NCBI GenBank assembly: GCA_024398935.1
Contig: JAKSIH010000018.1
Location: forward strand, 1-51,467
Direction of reading: 5' to 3'
DNA: 51,467 nt
DNA from: Fibrobacter sp.
GTDB lineage: Bacteria > Fibrobacterota > Fibrobacteria > Fibrobacterales > Fibrobacteraceae
Below, in pieces: positions 26,480-34,035 of the stretch. The notes beneath the pieces were generated by a model, which had not been told where the DNA came from, did no database searches, and was given only the letters and a program-made list of their open reading frames with translations. Both the position numbers and the translations under genes were made by a program. How positions within the stretch are numbered: the stretch's first letter is position 1; the number at the start of each line of letters is the position of its first letter.

Positions 26480-26506
26480 AAGGCTCCGCAATGTCGGGGC
26501 CTTTTT
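26480..26506 (+). terminator. Intrinsic terminator after the YfgM-like gene
   Basis: AAGGCTCC (26480-26487 approx.), short loop, GGGGCCTTTTT. The stem has a G-T or bulge near its centre and ends in a T run. Confidence 0.7.
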
Positions 26507-26536
26507 CGTGGGGAGACCGCTTGCTGAATTTCAGGA

Positions 26537-26563
26537 AGGCCTCGTAAATGAGGTCTTTTTTTT
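26537..26563 (+). terminator. Second terminator in tandem
   Basis: AGGCCTC (26537-26543), loop GTAAAT, GAGGTCT (26550-26556), then seven T. It lies between convergent genes and reads on the plus strand. Confidence 0.75.
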
Positions 26564-26591
26564 ATGCGGGGTTCTGCTGCGGGCTGAAAAT

Positions 26592-27608
26592 CTAGAAGGC
26601 CATTTTCCAGGCGAGAATGAAGAGTCCGTAATAAAGGAGCAGGCCCAGTCCGTCGGTGGTGGTGAGGGGGCTGCCCCAGCGTAGGCTTTTCTTCTTGGGG
26701 ATGAGTCCGCAGAGGAGTCCTGCGATGAAGCCGTACAGGTGTCCCAGGATGTCCGCGTTTTCGCCGAGGCCGAGAAAGACTGCCAGGGAGGCTGCGCCGC
26801 AAAGGGGGGCGAACCTTCGGAGTAGACCCCTGGTGTTGGCAGGCATGAGGCGGAACTCTATGACGGTCAGGCAGCCGATGGCGGCGAATACAAGAGTGGA
26901 GTAGCCAAGGGACGTGAAGTGGGGGTTGAAGCTGTGGACCGTGAGGGAGACGCAGATGTTTGCGATGGCGCTTGCCGCTGCGATGAAGGGGGCCAACCGC
27001 AACAGGGGAATGCGGTAGGTAATCATGTTCATGACGATGTAGCCGGTTAGGAGGTTCCCTAGCAGGTGTCTAGCATCGGCGTGGAGGGTGAGGGCGGTCA
27101 GGCTTCGCCACCACTGTCCCTGGATGACCTTGGCCGCGTTGGAGGCTCCGATGTCGTGAAGCGACCCGCTGGAAAAATCCATGAGGGTGACTGCGATGGG
27201 GACGAGTAGAATCCAGAGGGGCTGGAGACTGAAGGTCAGCGGAATGGGCGGGTTTTCTTCCCTGGGTGGATTTTCCTTGCGGAAAAGTTCTAGCTGGTGC
27301 CGGGCCGTGTCCTGGTGTTCCGGCAGGATGAAAATTTGAAAGGGTCCTTCGGGGCTGCGGATGAGCCTGTGCTCGATGCCTTGTGATAGGAGTACGAGAC
27401 TGTCATCGCGAATGCGTCGGAATGTCCCTTCTGAGATGCAGAGATTTTCCGGATATTCCTCGGCGAAGGTGTCGTCTGTCAGGGGGCGGTGGGGGGCGTC
27501 TCCGCTTGCCGTATTTGTAACCTGGATGGTGCCTGACGGCGCGTCTCGCAGGGCGTCCAGTTGCTTGTCCAGATGGCGGGGCCTGAGGGGCGACATAAAG
27601 CGGGGCAT
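26592..27608 (-). CDS. Rhomboid-family intramembrane serine protease
   Basis: A 338-residue membrane protein. Residues 1-120 form a soluble N-terminal part (RRIRDDSLVLLSQGIEHRLI) like the cytoplasmic domains found on other bacterial rhomboids. From residue 131 six or more membrane spans follow. The family motif WRSLTALTLHADARHLLGN (residues 167-185) marks the L1 loop and second span. The catalytic dyad is S237 in LGYSTLVF and H290 in ILGHLYGF. The residue after S237 is Thr where most rhomboids have Gly (GxSG), so activity is likely but not certain. ATG 27608 has AAAAGGT seven bases upstream; longer frames upstream are antisense to nothing but run through the neighbouring gene and are ignored. 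No substrate is suggested by context. Confidence 0.85.
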   Translation of the reverse strand: MPRFMSPLRPRHLDKQLDALRDAPSGTIQVTNTASGDAPHRPLTDDTFAEEYPENLCISEGTFRRIRDDSLVLLSQGIEHRLIRSPEGPFQIFILPEHQDTARHQLELFRKENPPREENPPIPLTFSLQPLWILLVPIAVTLMDFSSGSLHDIGASNAAKVIQGQWWRSLTALTLHADARHLLGNLLTGYIVMNMITYRIPLLRLAPFIAAASAIANICVSLTVHSFNPHFTSLGYSTLVFAAIGCLTVIEFRLMPANTRGLLRRFAPLCGAASLAVFLGLGENADILGHLYGFIAGLLCGLIPKKKSLRWGSPLTTTDGLGLLLYYGLFILAWKMAF

Positions 27609-27715
27609 GGCGGGACCTTTTGACGGGAGCGGTTTGATTGGGTTATGGAAAATCCTTTCGTAATATACAAAGAAAGGGATATGGATGCGCAGGGGGAGAA
27701 TCGCTGGAACAGTTT

Positions 27716-29470
27716 TTAGACTTTTGGGGAAGGGGCTGCAGATGTCAACGCGAATTTTCCGGTGGCGGTTTCGCATTCGGCACGCAGGTAGGCGAAGTTG
27801 TCGAAGAAGACCTTCAGGTCTACTTCGGGGCGGGTGGCCACCTGGCTTGCCAGGTGTAGCTCCTCCTTCGGAGCGAGCTTGCCGCTTGGCAAGCGGCGCC
27901 GCCCGTATATCCTGACATATCTGAAGCCGCCTCCCAGATCCTGGTTGCTGCGGGCGTGGAAAGTTACTGCAGCCTCTGCAGATCCTTTTCCGTCGTTGCA
28001 ACTTGTTTCGGGAGAAGTGCGTTCCCACCAGAGGGCGGGGCCATCGGTAATGTAGCAGTTGTCGCCGGCGAAGGCCCGCTGGATAGTGGCGCAGGTGAGT
28101 GCATCCGGCGACCTTGAAACGTCCGGCGCCTCGGCTGAACTCGGCGACCTTGGGGGAAGCTGCACCACGGTGCGAACTTTTCCGAATACATGGTGTCGAC
28201 TGTGCTTCAGCGTAAAGAGGGGGAGGCTTACTGCAGTGGTGTCGTTCAGGTCGCCGTGGGCGTCGTTTCCGCCAATGGGCAGGATGTAGTTTTCCTTTCC
28301 CAGTTCCTCGATCCACCAGGCTCTTCCCAGCATAAAGCCTTCATCCCGCAGGCCATTCCAGAATTGAATGCCTCGCACCGGATGCCTGCTTTCTGTCTGC
28401 AGGTCCTTGGAACTCCAGTAACCGCGGCGGAATACGAACTTCTCCAGTAGCCCCATCTGCTGATGAGGGTGTGCAGCAAAGCAGGGGGCTTCCGTCATTC
28501 CCATGATTTGCGGAATCCTGAAGGTGGGCTTGTTTGCAAGCCAGTTCCTGCCGCAGTCTCCAAGTCCTGGCAGGTAGCCTTCGGGACCAAGGACCGTCAT
28601 GTGGACGTTTTCACCTCTGGAATTCCCGACGGAAACTTCCTCGCCTGCAATCATCAGGGGGAGCGGGCGGCTTTCGTCCCGATTCTCCGAAATTTTTTCT
28701 GTTGGGTTCGCGCTGCGGTTCGTGTTACCATTCAGTTCCCTTACTTCCCTGCGTAGGGCGTCAAAACGGGGAAGAGGGGATTCTGCTTCCCGGGTGTAGT
28801 CTTCGGTAAGGAATGCGAAATCGTAGGCGTGGTCGGTGCAGCTGACAAAGTCAAGACCGATGGCTTGCGCCGCCTGCTGGAAAACTGCGGGACTGGCCCC
28901 ATGCTCCACGTGGTCTGCAGAATAGTGGGTGTGACAGTGCATCTCACCTGCGGCGTATCCCTGGGGTTTTGGCAGTTCCTGGGACAGAACCTGGAACTGG
29001 AGGGGAGCCGGTTTCAGTCCAGGAAAGTTCCAGCGGGAAAATGCTCGGGTCTTGCCGTTTCTTGCGGCATGGATTTTACAGTGAATTTTGTATAGACCTG
29101 CTGGCAGTTCCCCAAGTTCGACCGGATGAAATTCGAACTGCTGGCTTACGGCGATGTTCAAGTCCAGAGACTTTTCGCAAATGATTTCGCCTGCATTTCT
29201 TCTGTGTTTTCCCGTTGCAGGTCCTGCTGCCGCGATTTCCGGCTCCATGTCGGGCATTCTCTCGATGCGGATATCCATCGCGGTAATTTCTGTGGGGAAG
29301 CGGTGGGCGTCGCGAACGACAATCCAGAGCTTTGGCGTGATTCCCGGAACAAACTGGAAGGGAGCATCTACCAGAATTTCCGGCCAGGGTCTATAGAGCA
29401 GGGACCAGGGCAGCTTGAACTTGAAGTGGGTTTCCGCGTACTGCAGTTTTTCTCCCGGAAAGATGCTCAT
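27716..29470 (-). CDS. CehA/McbA-type PHP-domain metallohydrolase
   Basis: A 584-residue cytoplasmic protein (no signal peptide seen). The N-terminal part (about 1-165) is a beta-sandwich-like region. The PHP domain opens with the metal-binding motif GEMHCHTHYSAD near residue 176, followed by DFVSCTDHAYDF and later FAAHPHQQMG and IGGNDAHGD, which together supply the His and Asp ligands of a polynuclear metal site. The family hydrolyses phosphoesters or carbamate-type esters; CehA/McbA act on carbaryl, but most members are unassigned. ATG 29470 shares one base with the stop of the upstream outer-membrane protein gene (TAATG), and GGAG lies eight bases upstream, so the two are translationally coupled. 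The substrate is unknown. Confidence 0.78.
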   Translation of the reverse strand: MSIFPGEKLQYAETHFKFKLPWSLLYRPWPEILVDAPFQFVPGITPKLWIVVRDAHRFPTEITAMDIRIERMPDMEPEIAAAGPATGKHRRNAGEIICEKSLDLNIAVSQQFEFHPVELGELPAGLYKIHCKIHAARNGKTRAFSRWNFPGLKPAPLQFQVLSQELPKPQGYAAGEMHCHTHYSADHVEHGASPAVFQQAAQAIGLDFVSCTDHAYDFAFLTEDYTREAESPLPRFDALRREVRELNGNTNRSANPTEKISENRDESRPLPLMIAGEEVSVGNSRGENVHMTVLGPEGYLPGLGDCGRNWLANKPTFRIPQIMGMTEAPCFAAHPHQQMGLLEKFVFRRGYWSSKDLQTESRHPVRGIQFWNGLRDEGFMLGRAWWIEELGKENYILPIGGNDAHGDLNDTTAVSLPLFTLKHSRHHVFGKVRTVVQLPPRSPSSAEAPDVSRSPDALTCATIQRAFAGDNCYITDGPALWWERTSPETSCNDGKGSAEAAVTFHARSNQDLGGGFRYVRIYGRRRLPSGKLAPKEELHLASQVATRPEVDLKVFFDNFAYLRAECETATGKFALTSAAPSPKV

Positions 29471-30540
29471 TATTTCTCCGGGGTTTCTGCGGGTTCACTT
29501 TCTTTTACGGAACGGTCTTCTGGTGTAGTTTCTTTTGATGCGGTTTCTGCGGCCTTTTCCTCTGCAGGCGCTTCGATATTTTCTGCAGGTTTTTCTTCTG
29601 TTTTTTCGTCGTCCTTTTTATCGGACTTTTCGACAGATTTTTCCGTGTCGATTTTTCCCTTTTCGGCGGAGTCGTCCGCGATGGCCTTGGGAGGAATCTT
29701 TCCTCCTTCCGCCTTTGGTTTGTCGTCGTCATCATCTTCGATCGGTTCGGGGTCGTTGATGAGACCGAAGCTTACGCGGACTTGCATCTGGAGGCCACCG
29801 ACATTCCAGTGGGCCTTCTTTTCGGGACCGTCGGGAACGATGTCGGCAAAGGACTTTTTGGATTTTACATCGATGGAGCTGAATCCTACGTCGCCATAGA
29901 CCTTGAAGTTTTTCCAGCTGGCGACAAGGTAACCCAGACTAACTCCGTAGCCAGCGCCGGTGTAGGGCGTTTCCGCCTCCATCTTGCCCCAGGTGGAATA
30001 AATCTCCGTGCCGGGCAGAACCCAGTACCAGCGAAGGGCGATGCTGAAAAGGGATTCACCGGATAGGCTCATGAAATTTTTTGGGATGGCGAAACGGTAC
30101 TCCAGAAAAAGGGGGACGCCCTGGATGGTGTAGCTGTAGTTGTGGGTTCTGTTCTTGCGGTCCACAAGGACGATGGATTCGTTGTCGTAGATGAATCCGA
30201 TTCCTGCACTGATGAAGTTGTCCTGGAGAAACTGGTACTGGATGCCTGCCGAAACGGGAAAGCAGAAGTTCACCTTCTGAAAATCCTGCTTGGCAACATT
30301 CAGGGATTCCTTTTCGGTAAGGGCGTCTTCCTTAAAGCTTTTGTAGATGGTGTCGATGGCGTCCTGGAAATATTTTCGCTGCTCGAAATTCAGGAAGGAG
30401 ACCGATGGCTGTGCGAAAATGGAAAGTCTAGACCTGTCGTGTTCCTCCTTAGAATCGCTTGCTCCGTAAGCTACGCCTAGGAACAGACTGAAGGCTGCAA
30501 CCAGGGCAGGGAGGTTCTTTGGAAAACGGGGGCGCCACAT
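29470..30540 (-). CDS. Outer-membrane beta-barrel protein with charged C-terminal tail
   Basis: A 356-residue exported protein. The signal peptide (NLPALVAAFSLFLGVAYGA) is followed by about 240 residues of alternating aromatic beta-strands (SAGIQYQFLQDNFISAGIGF, YGVSLGYLVASWKNFKVY) typical of a small outer-membrane barrel. The last 100 residues are a low-complexity tail rich in Asp, Glu, Lys and Ser starting at PEPIEDDDDDKPK. Barrels normally end with an aromatic residue, so the tail suggests either a periplasmic or surface extension. It lies 15 bases after bamD and overlaps the PHP gene, so it belongs to that operon. I recognise no named family. Confidence 0.7.
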   Translation of the reverse strand: MWRPRFPKNLPALVAAFSLFLGVAYGASDSKEEHDRSRLSIFAQPSVSFLNFEQRKYFQDAIDTIYKSFKEDALTEKESLNVAKQDFQKVNFCFPVSAGIQYQFLQDNFISAGIGFIYDNESIVLVDRKNRTHNYSYTIQGVPLFLEYRFAIPKNFMSLSGESLFSIALRWYWVLPGTEIYSTWGKMEAETPYTGAGYGVSLGYLVASWKNFKVYGDVGFSSIDVKSKKSFADIVPDGPEKKAHWNVGGLQMQVRVSFGLINDPEPIEDDDDDKPKAEGGKIPPKAIADDSAEKGKIDTEKSVEKSDKKDDEKTEEKPAENIEAPAEEKAAETASKETTPEDRSVKESEPAETPEK

Positions 30541-30555
30541 GAGTCTACGTCGGAA

Positions 30556-31407
30556 CTAGTTCTGCAGTTCCTTTTCTTCTTTCTGGATGCGCTTCTTTTC
30601 GGCGTCCTTCTTCAGGCGCTTCTCGAAGGCTTCTTCCGCCTTGGCAATTCGCTTTTCGGTCTTCTCGATCTGCTTCTGGATATCCTTGTTGTCGGCGGGA
30701 GCTTCCTTCTTTGCAATGTTCAGGTAGAGCTTCGCCGTTTCGAACTGGTCCAGGTCATTGTAGCTCTGGGCTATCATGAAAAGGGCTTCGGGACGGCGCT
30801 TGGCGTAGGGGTAGGTCTCCAGGAATTCCTTGAAGTAGATGACTGCTGCCTGGGGCTTTTCCATTCGCAGGTAGAGGCGTGCGGTCTGGAATTCCTTTTC
30901 GGCCATGCGGTCCACCAGCAGGCCATAATAGTAGCTCACGGAATCGCGCAGGGGGGAATCGGGATGGTTGGACAGGTAGCGCTCGAAATCCTTCATGGCG
31001 ATGGTCGTGTTGGCCTCGTCGCGGGAAACGCGGAATTCCATGTTGAAGGAGGAAATGGCCTTGCGGAACTCAGCGGTCTCGATGAAGGGGGAACCCGGGA
31101 AGTTCACGATGAAGCTGCCGTATTCGCCGCGGGCCTCGATCCAGTCTTCCATATTGAAATGGCTCTCTGCAATGAGGAACTGAGCCTGTTCCATATAGCC
31201 GGTGCCTGCGCAGGTAGCGAGAATGTCTTCCAGTTTCTCGATGGTACGGCCGTACTTTTCCGCCTTGAACAGTTCCTCGGCTTTCTGGTAACGGGTGGCG
31301 CACCACTGGGTATGGGTCATCTTTTCCTTGGGACCCGAAGCACAGGAAAGCAAAAAGCCGGTTGTCAAAAGTGCGAGGAACAGGGGAATCTTTTTGAACA
31401 GGTTCAT
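30556..31407 (-). CDS. bamD: BamD/YfiO outer-membrane assembly lipoprotein
   Basis: A 283-residue lipoprotein of the beta-barrel assembly machine. The signal peptide ends in the lipobox LLSC. The mature part has five TPR-like units (YQKAEELFKAEKYGRTIEKL, QFLIAESHFNMEDWIEARGEY, SFNMEFRVSRDEANTTIAMK, PQAAVIYFKEFLETYPYAKR, FMIAQSYNDLDQFETAKLYL), the number and spacing expected for BamD. A long charged helix (EKTEKRIAKAEEAFEKRLKK) extends the C-terminus. Length is slightly above the usual 245. The gene is divergent from lptF across only 65 bases, so barrel and LPS assembly genes are regulated from a shared spacer. Confidence 0.88.
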   Translation of the reverse strand: MNLFKKIPLFLALLTTGFLLSCASGPKEKMTHTQWCATRYQKAEELFKAEKYGRTIEKLEDILATCAGTGYMEQAQFLIAESHFNMEDWIEARGEYGSFIVNFPGSPFIETAEFRKAISSFNMEFRVSRDEANTTIAMKDFERYLSNHPDSPLRDSVSYYYGLLVDRMAEKEFQTARLYLRMEKPQAAVIYFKEFLETYPYAKRRPEALFMIAQSYNDLDQFETAKLYLNIAKKEAPADNKDIQKQIEKTEKRIAKAEEAFEKRLKKDAEKKRIQKEEKELQN

Positions 31408-31472
31408 TTTTTTTCTTTGGTTAATTCTAACTTTTACCGTAGTAAATTAGAAAAAATTGAGTCCACGGAAAA

Positions 31473-32888
31473 ATGATTCTTGTCCGCTACGTGTTGAAAG
31501 AGCTTGTCGGCCCCTTTTTGGCCGCGCTTTTCGGCATTACCTTCCTGTTTGTGGTGGACTTTCTGGTAAAGATCCTGGACAACGTGCTTTCCAAGGGACT
31601 GCCCGCTTCCACGGTTCTTGAAATTTTTGTGTTGAACCTGGCGTGGATGCTTTCCCTGTCCATTCCCATGGCGGTTCTCGTGGCAAGCCTCATGGCATTT
31701 GGCCGCCTGTCCGGTGACCAGGAGATTACGGCCTGCAAGGCGGCTGGCGTTTCGCCCCTGTCCCTGATGCGCCCGGTGCTGATTGTCGCCATGCTGGTGT
31801 CCGTTCTCATGGTGTGCTTTAACAACTGGGTCTTGCCGGAAGCGAACCACCGGTCGGTGGAACTGATGAGCGCCGTGTCTCGCAAGAAACCCCACGCCTT
31901 CATAGATGCTGGGCGCCTGATTACCCAGTTTCCCGGCGTACAGCTCTGGGTAAACCGCATTGACCCGGTCTCGGGAACGCTTTACGGGGTCCAGATTTAC
32001 GAGATGGAAAAGAAGGGATCTCCCCGCATCATTTACGCCGACAGCGCTTCCATGGAATATGCGGATAATGGGGCAACGCTGATGTTGCGTTTGAAAAGTG
32101 GAGAGACCCACATGACGGACGCGGACAATCCGGAAAACTATTTCCGTATACGGTTCTTCTCCCAGGAACTGGCCATGAAGAACGTGGATGACCGCCTGGA
32201 ACGTCGTAGCCGCAGTTACCGCAGCGACCGCGAAATGCCCATCGAGATGATGATGGACGTGGTGGAGGATGCCCAGAAGAAATATGCGGAGGCGAGGGAG
32301 CAGGCCATGGACCGAAGGCTTGCTACGGTTGTGACCCTGCAGAAGCAGCTCCAGGGTGATTCCGTGGTGCCGGACCTTTCCAATAGCGATGTGGCTCCCA
32401 TGGATTCTATCCAGCGGCGGCGGTCTCTGCAGAAGCTCCGCATCCAGGAACTGGCAGCGCTCCGCACCACGGAACGCCTGTACGGCCGCATTGACGGCGA
32501 GAAGAAACGCGAGGCTCAGTACCGGGTGGAAATCCACAAGAAATACAGCACGGGTTTTGCCTGCTTCATCTTTATTCTCATTGGCGCTCCCCTGGGAATT
32601 ATGGCTCGAAAGGGCGGTATCGGTACAGGAATCCTGTATAGTCTTGCGTTCTTCGTGATTTACTGGATCTGCCTCATTGGCGGCGAGAACATGGCGGACC
32701 GACTGATCGTTTCGCCCGTACTTGCCATGTGGATGAGCAACATTATCATCGGGGTCTTTGGCATCTTCATTACCATCGCCATGGTCCGGGACCGTTTCTC
32801 CGGAGATTCCAAGTTCTTTAGGGCTGTCCGTAAAGTCAAGGGCTTCTTTGGCCGGATTTTCAAGTTTGCCACAAAAAGGTTCCAGTAG
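31473..32888 (+). CDS. lptF: LptF/LptG-family LPS export permease (first of pair)
   Basis: A 471-residue inner-membrane permease of the YjgP/YjgQ family that, with LptB and LptG, extracts LPS from the inner membrane. The N-terminus has membrane spans at about 12-30, 55-77 and 100-120 (GPFLAALFGITFLFVVDF). SLSIPMAVLVASLMAFGRLS and DQEITACKAAGVS are family hallmarks. A periplasmic beta-jellyroll spans about 140-235, then an unusually long Arg/Lys-rich cytoplasmic insert (about 245-350), then three more spans (TGFACFIFILIGAPLGI). The insert makes it longer than the usual 360-390. lptG follows after six bases. Confidence 0.85.
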   Translation: MILVRYVLKELVGPFLAALFGITFLFVVDFLVKILDNVLSKGLPASTVLEIFVLNLAWMLSLSIPMAVLVASLMAFGRLSGDQEITACKAAGVSPLSLMRPVLIVAMLVSVLMVCFNNWVLPEANHRSVELMSAVSRKKPHAFIDAGRLITQFPGVQLWVNRIDPVSGTLYGVQIYEMEKKGSPRIIYADSASMEYADNGATLMLRLKSGETHMTDADNPENYFRIRFFSQELAMKNVDDRLERRSRSYRSDREMPIEMMMDVVEDAQKKYAEAREQAMDRRLATVVTLQKQLQGDSVVPDLSNSDVAPMDSIQRRRSLQKLRIQELAALRTTERLYGRIDGEKKREAQYRVEIHKKYSTGFACFIFILIGAPLGIMARKGGIGTGILYSLAFFVIYWICLIGGENMADRLIVSPVLAMWMSNIIIGVFGIFITIAMVRDRFSGDSKFFRAVRKVKGFFGRIFKFATKRFQ

Positions 32889-32894
32889 GTCCGT

Positions 32895-34022
32895 ATGAAG
32901 TTTACCCGATACATGCTCTGGAATTTTCTGAAGATGTTCCTCATCGTGCTGATGGGGGCCGTACTCATGTTTGCGGTGATCGACTTCGTGGGTAACATCA
33001 AGACGTGGCTTGCCCGCGACCTGAAGGATGCGGGGGATTACTATCTCAGCTATATACCCTACATGGTCTACCTGATTACGCCGGTGGCCCTCTTCATTGC
33101 GGTTCTTGCCTCCATCGGCAACATGGCCCGCCATCTGGAAATGAGCGCCATGCAGAGTTCTGGCCAGAGTCCGTTCAAGACACTGCTTCCCATTTTTATT
33201 TTCGGCATTCTCGTGTCTGTTGGCTCCTATGAAATGAGCGAGCTGATTCTTCCCGACGCTAACCATAGGCGCCTGGAAATTATGGAAACCAACGCCCAGA
33301 AAAAGAAGAATCCCCGAATCAAGGAAAAGCAGGATTTCACCTTCATCGATAGCGAACGGGCCAGCTGGTTCTTCAAGTACTATTCCGGCAAGAGTAGGGT
33401 TGGTCGCGACGTGGTCCTGCTGATTCGAAACCAGGGTTCTCTGGAAGAGCGCTTCGATGCAAAAATTGTCCGCTGGGTAGACCGGCTGCCTGTAGATTCC
33501 GCGGCCTTAAGGCGGGGCGAGCGGATTCCCGGATGCTGGCAGTTTGAACGGGGCTACCGCAGGGAATTCCTGAAGGACGGTTCCGTAAAGGTTCATAGCT
33601 TGCGGAGCGAGAAATTCTGTGAAAAGGTCGGTACCCATCCCGACGACCTGATTAACGAGCGCCAGCTTTCCGACGAAATGAGCTCCAGGATGGTACAACA
33701 GCGAATTGAAGTGCTCAAGCGTTCAGGTGAAGATACCAGGGTCATGGAGACCGCCCTGCACTTCAAGCGTTCCGCCCATTGGATGAACCTGATAGTGCTT
33801 CTTATCGGGGCGGCCCTTTGTCACCGATATAAGCGTTCTGGGGGGCTTTCCCAGAAGTTCGGCGTTGGACTCCTGATTGTATTTAGCTATTATATAGTGG
33901 AACGAATTGGACTTAAGATGGGTGAGAACGGCGCCTTGACTCCTTTCTGGGCGGCATGGATTAGTCATTTCATTTATGGTGGAGTGTCATCGGTCATGTT
34001 GTATCGTTCTTTCCGATTGTGA
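32895..34022 (+). CDS. lptG: LptF/LptG-family LPS export permease (second of pair)
   Basis: A 375-residue partner permease with the standard fold: three N-terminal spans (FLKMFLIVLMGAVLMFAVIDF), a periplasmic jellyroll and three C-terminal spans (WMNLIVLLIGAALCHRY). The family motif AMQSSGQSPFKTL follows span 2. It starts six bases after lptF with TAGGT as a weak ribosome binding site, so the pair forms an operon. Assignment of F versus G follows gene order and length only. The diguanylate cyclase begins 13 bases after its stop. Confidence 0.85.
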   Translation: MKFTRYMLWNFLKMFLIVLMGAVLMFAVIDFVGNIKTWLARDLKDAGDYYLSYIPYMVYLITPVALFIAVLASIGNMARHLEMSAMQSSGQSPFKTLLPIFIFGILVSVGSYEMSELILPDANHRRLEIMETNAQKKKNPRIKEKQDFTFIDSERASWFFKYYSGKSRVGRDVVLLIRNQGSLEERFDAKIVRWVDRLPVDSAALRRGERIPGCWQFERGYRREFLKDGSVKVHSLRSEKFCEKVGTHPDDLINERQLSDEMSSRMVQQRIEVLKRSGEDTRVMETALHFKRSAHWMNLIVLLIGAALCHRYKRSGGLSQKFGVGLLIVFSYYIVERIGLKMGENGALTPFWAAWISHFIYGGVSSVMLYRSFRL

Positions 34023-34035
34023 TTAGCGGGATGAT

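Noticed and set aside
26592..28316. One long minus-strand frame of 574 codons
   Set aside because: Only the part from ATG 27608 is the rhomboid protein. The upstream 236 codons are Arg/Pro-rich shadow of the PHP gene in another frame.
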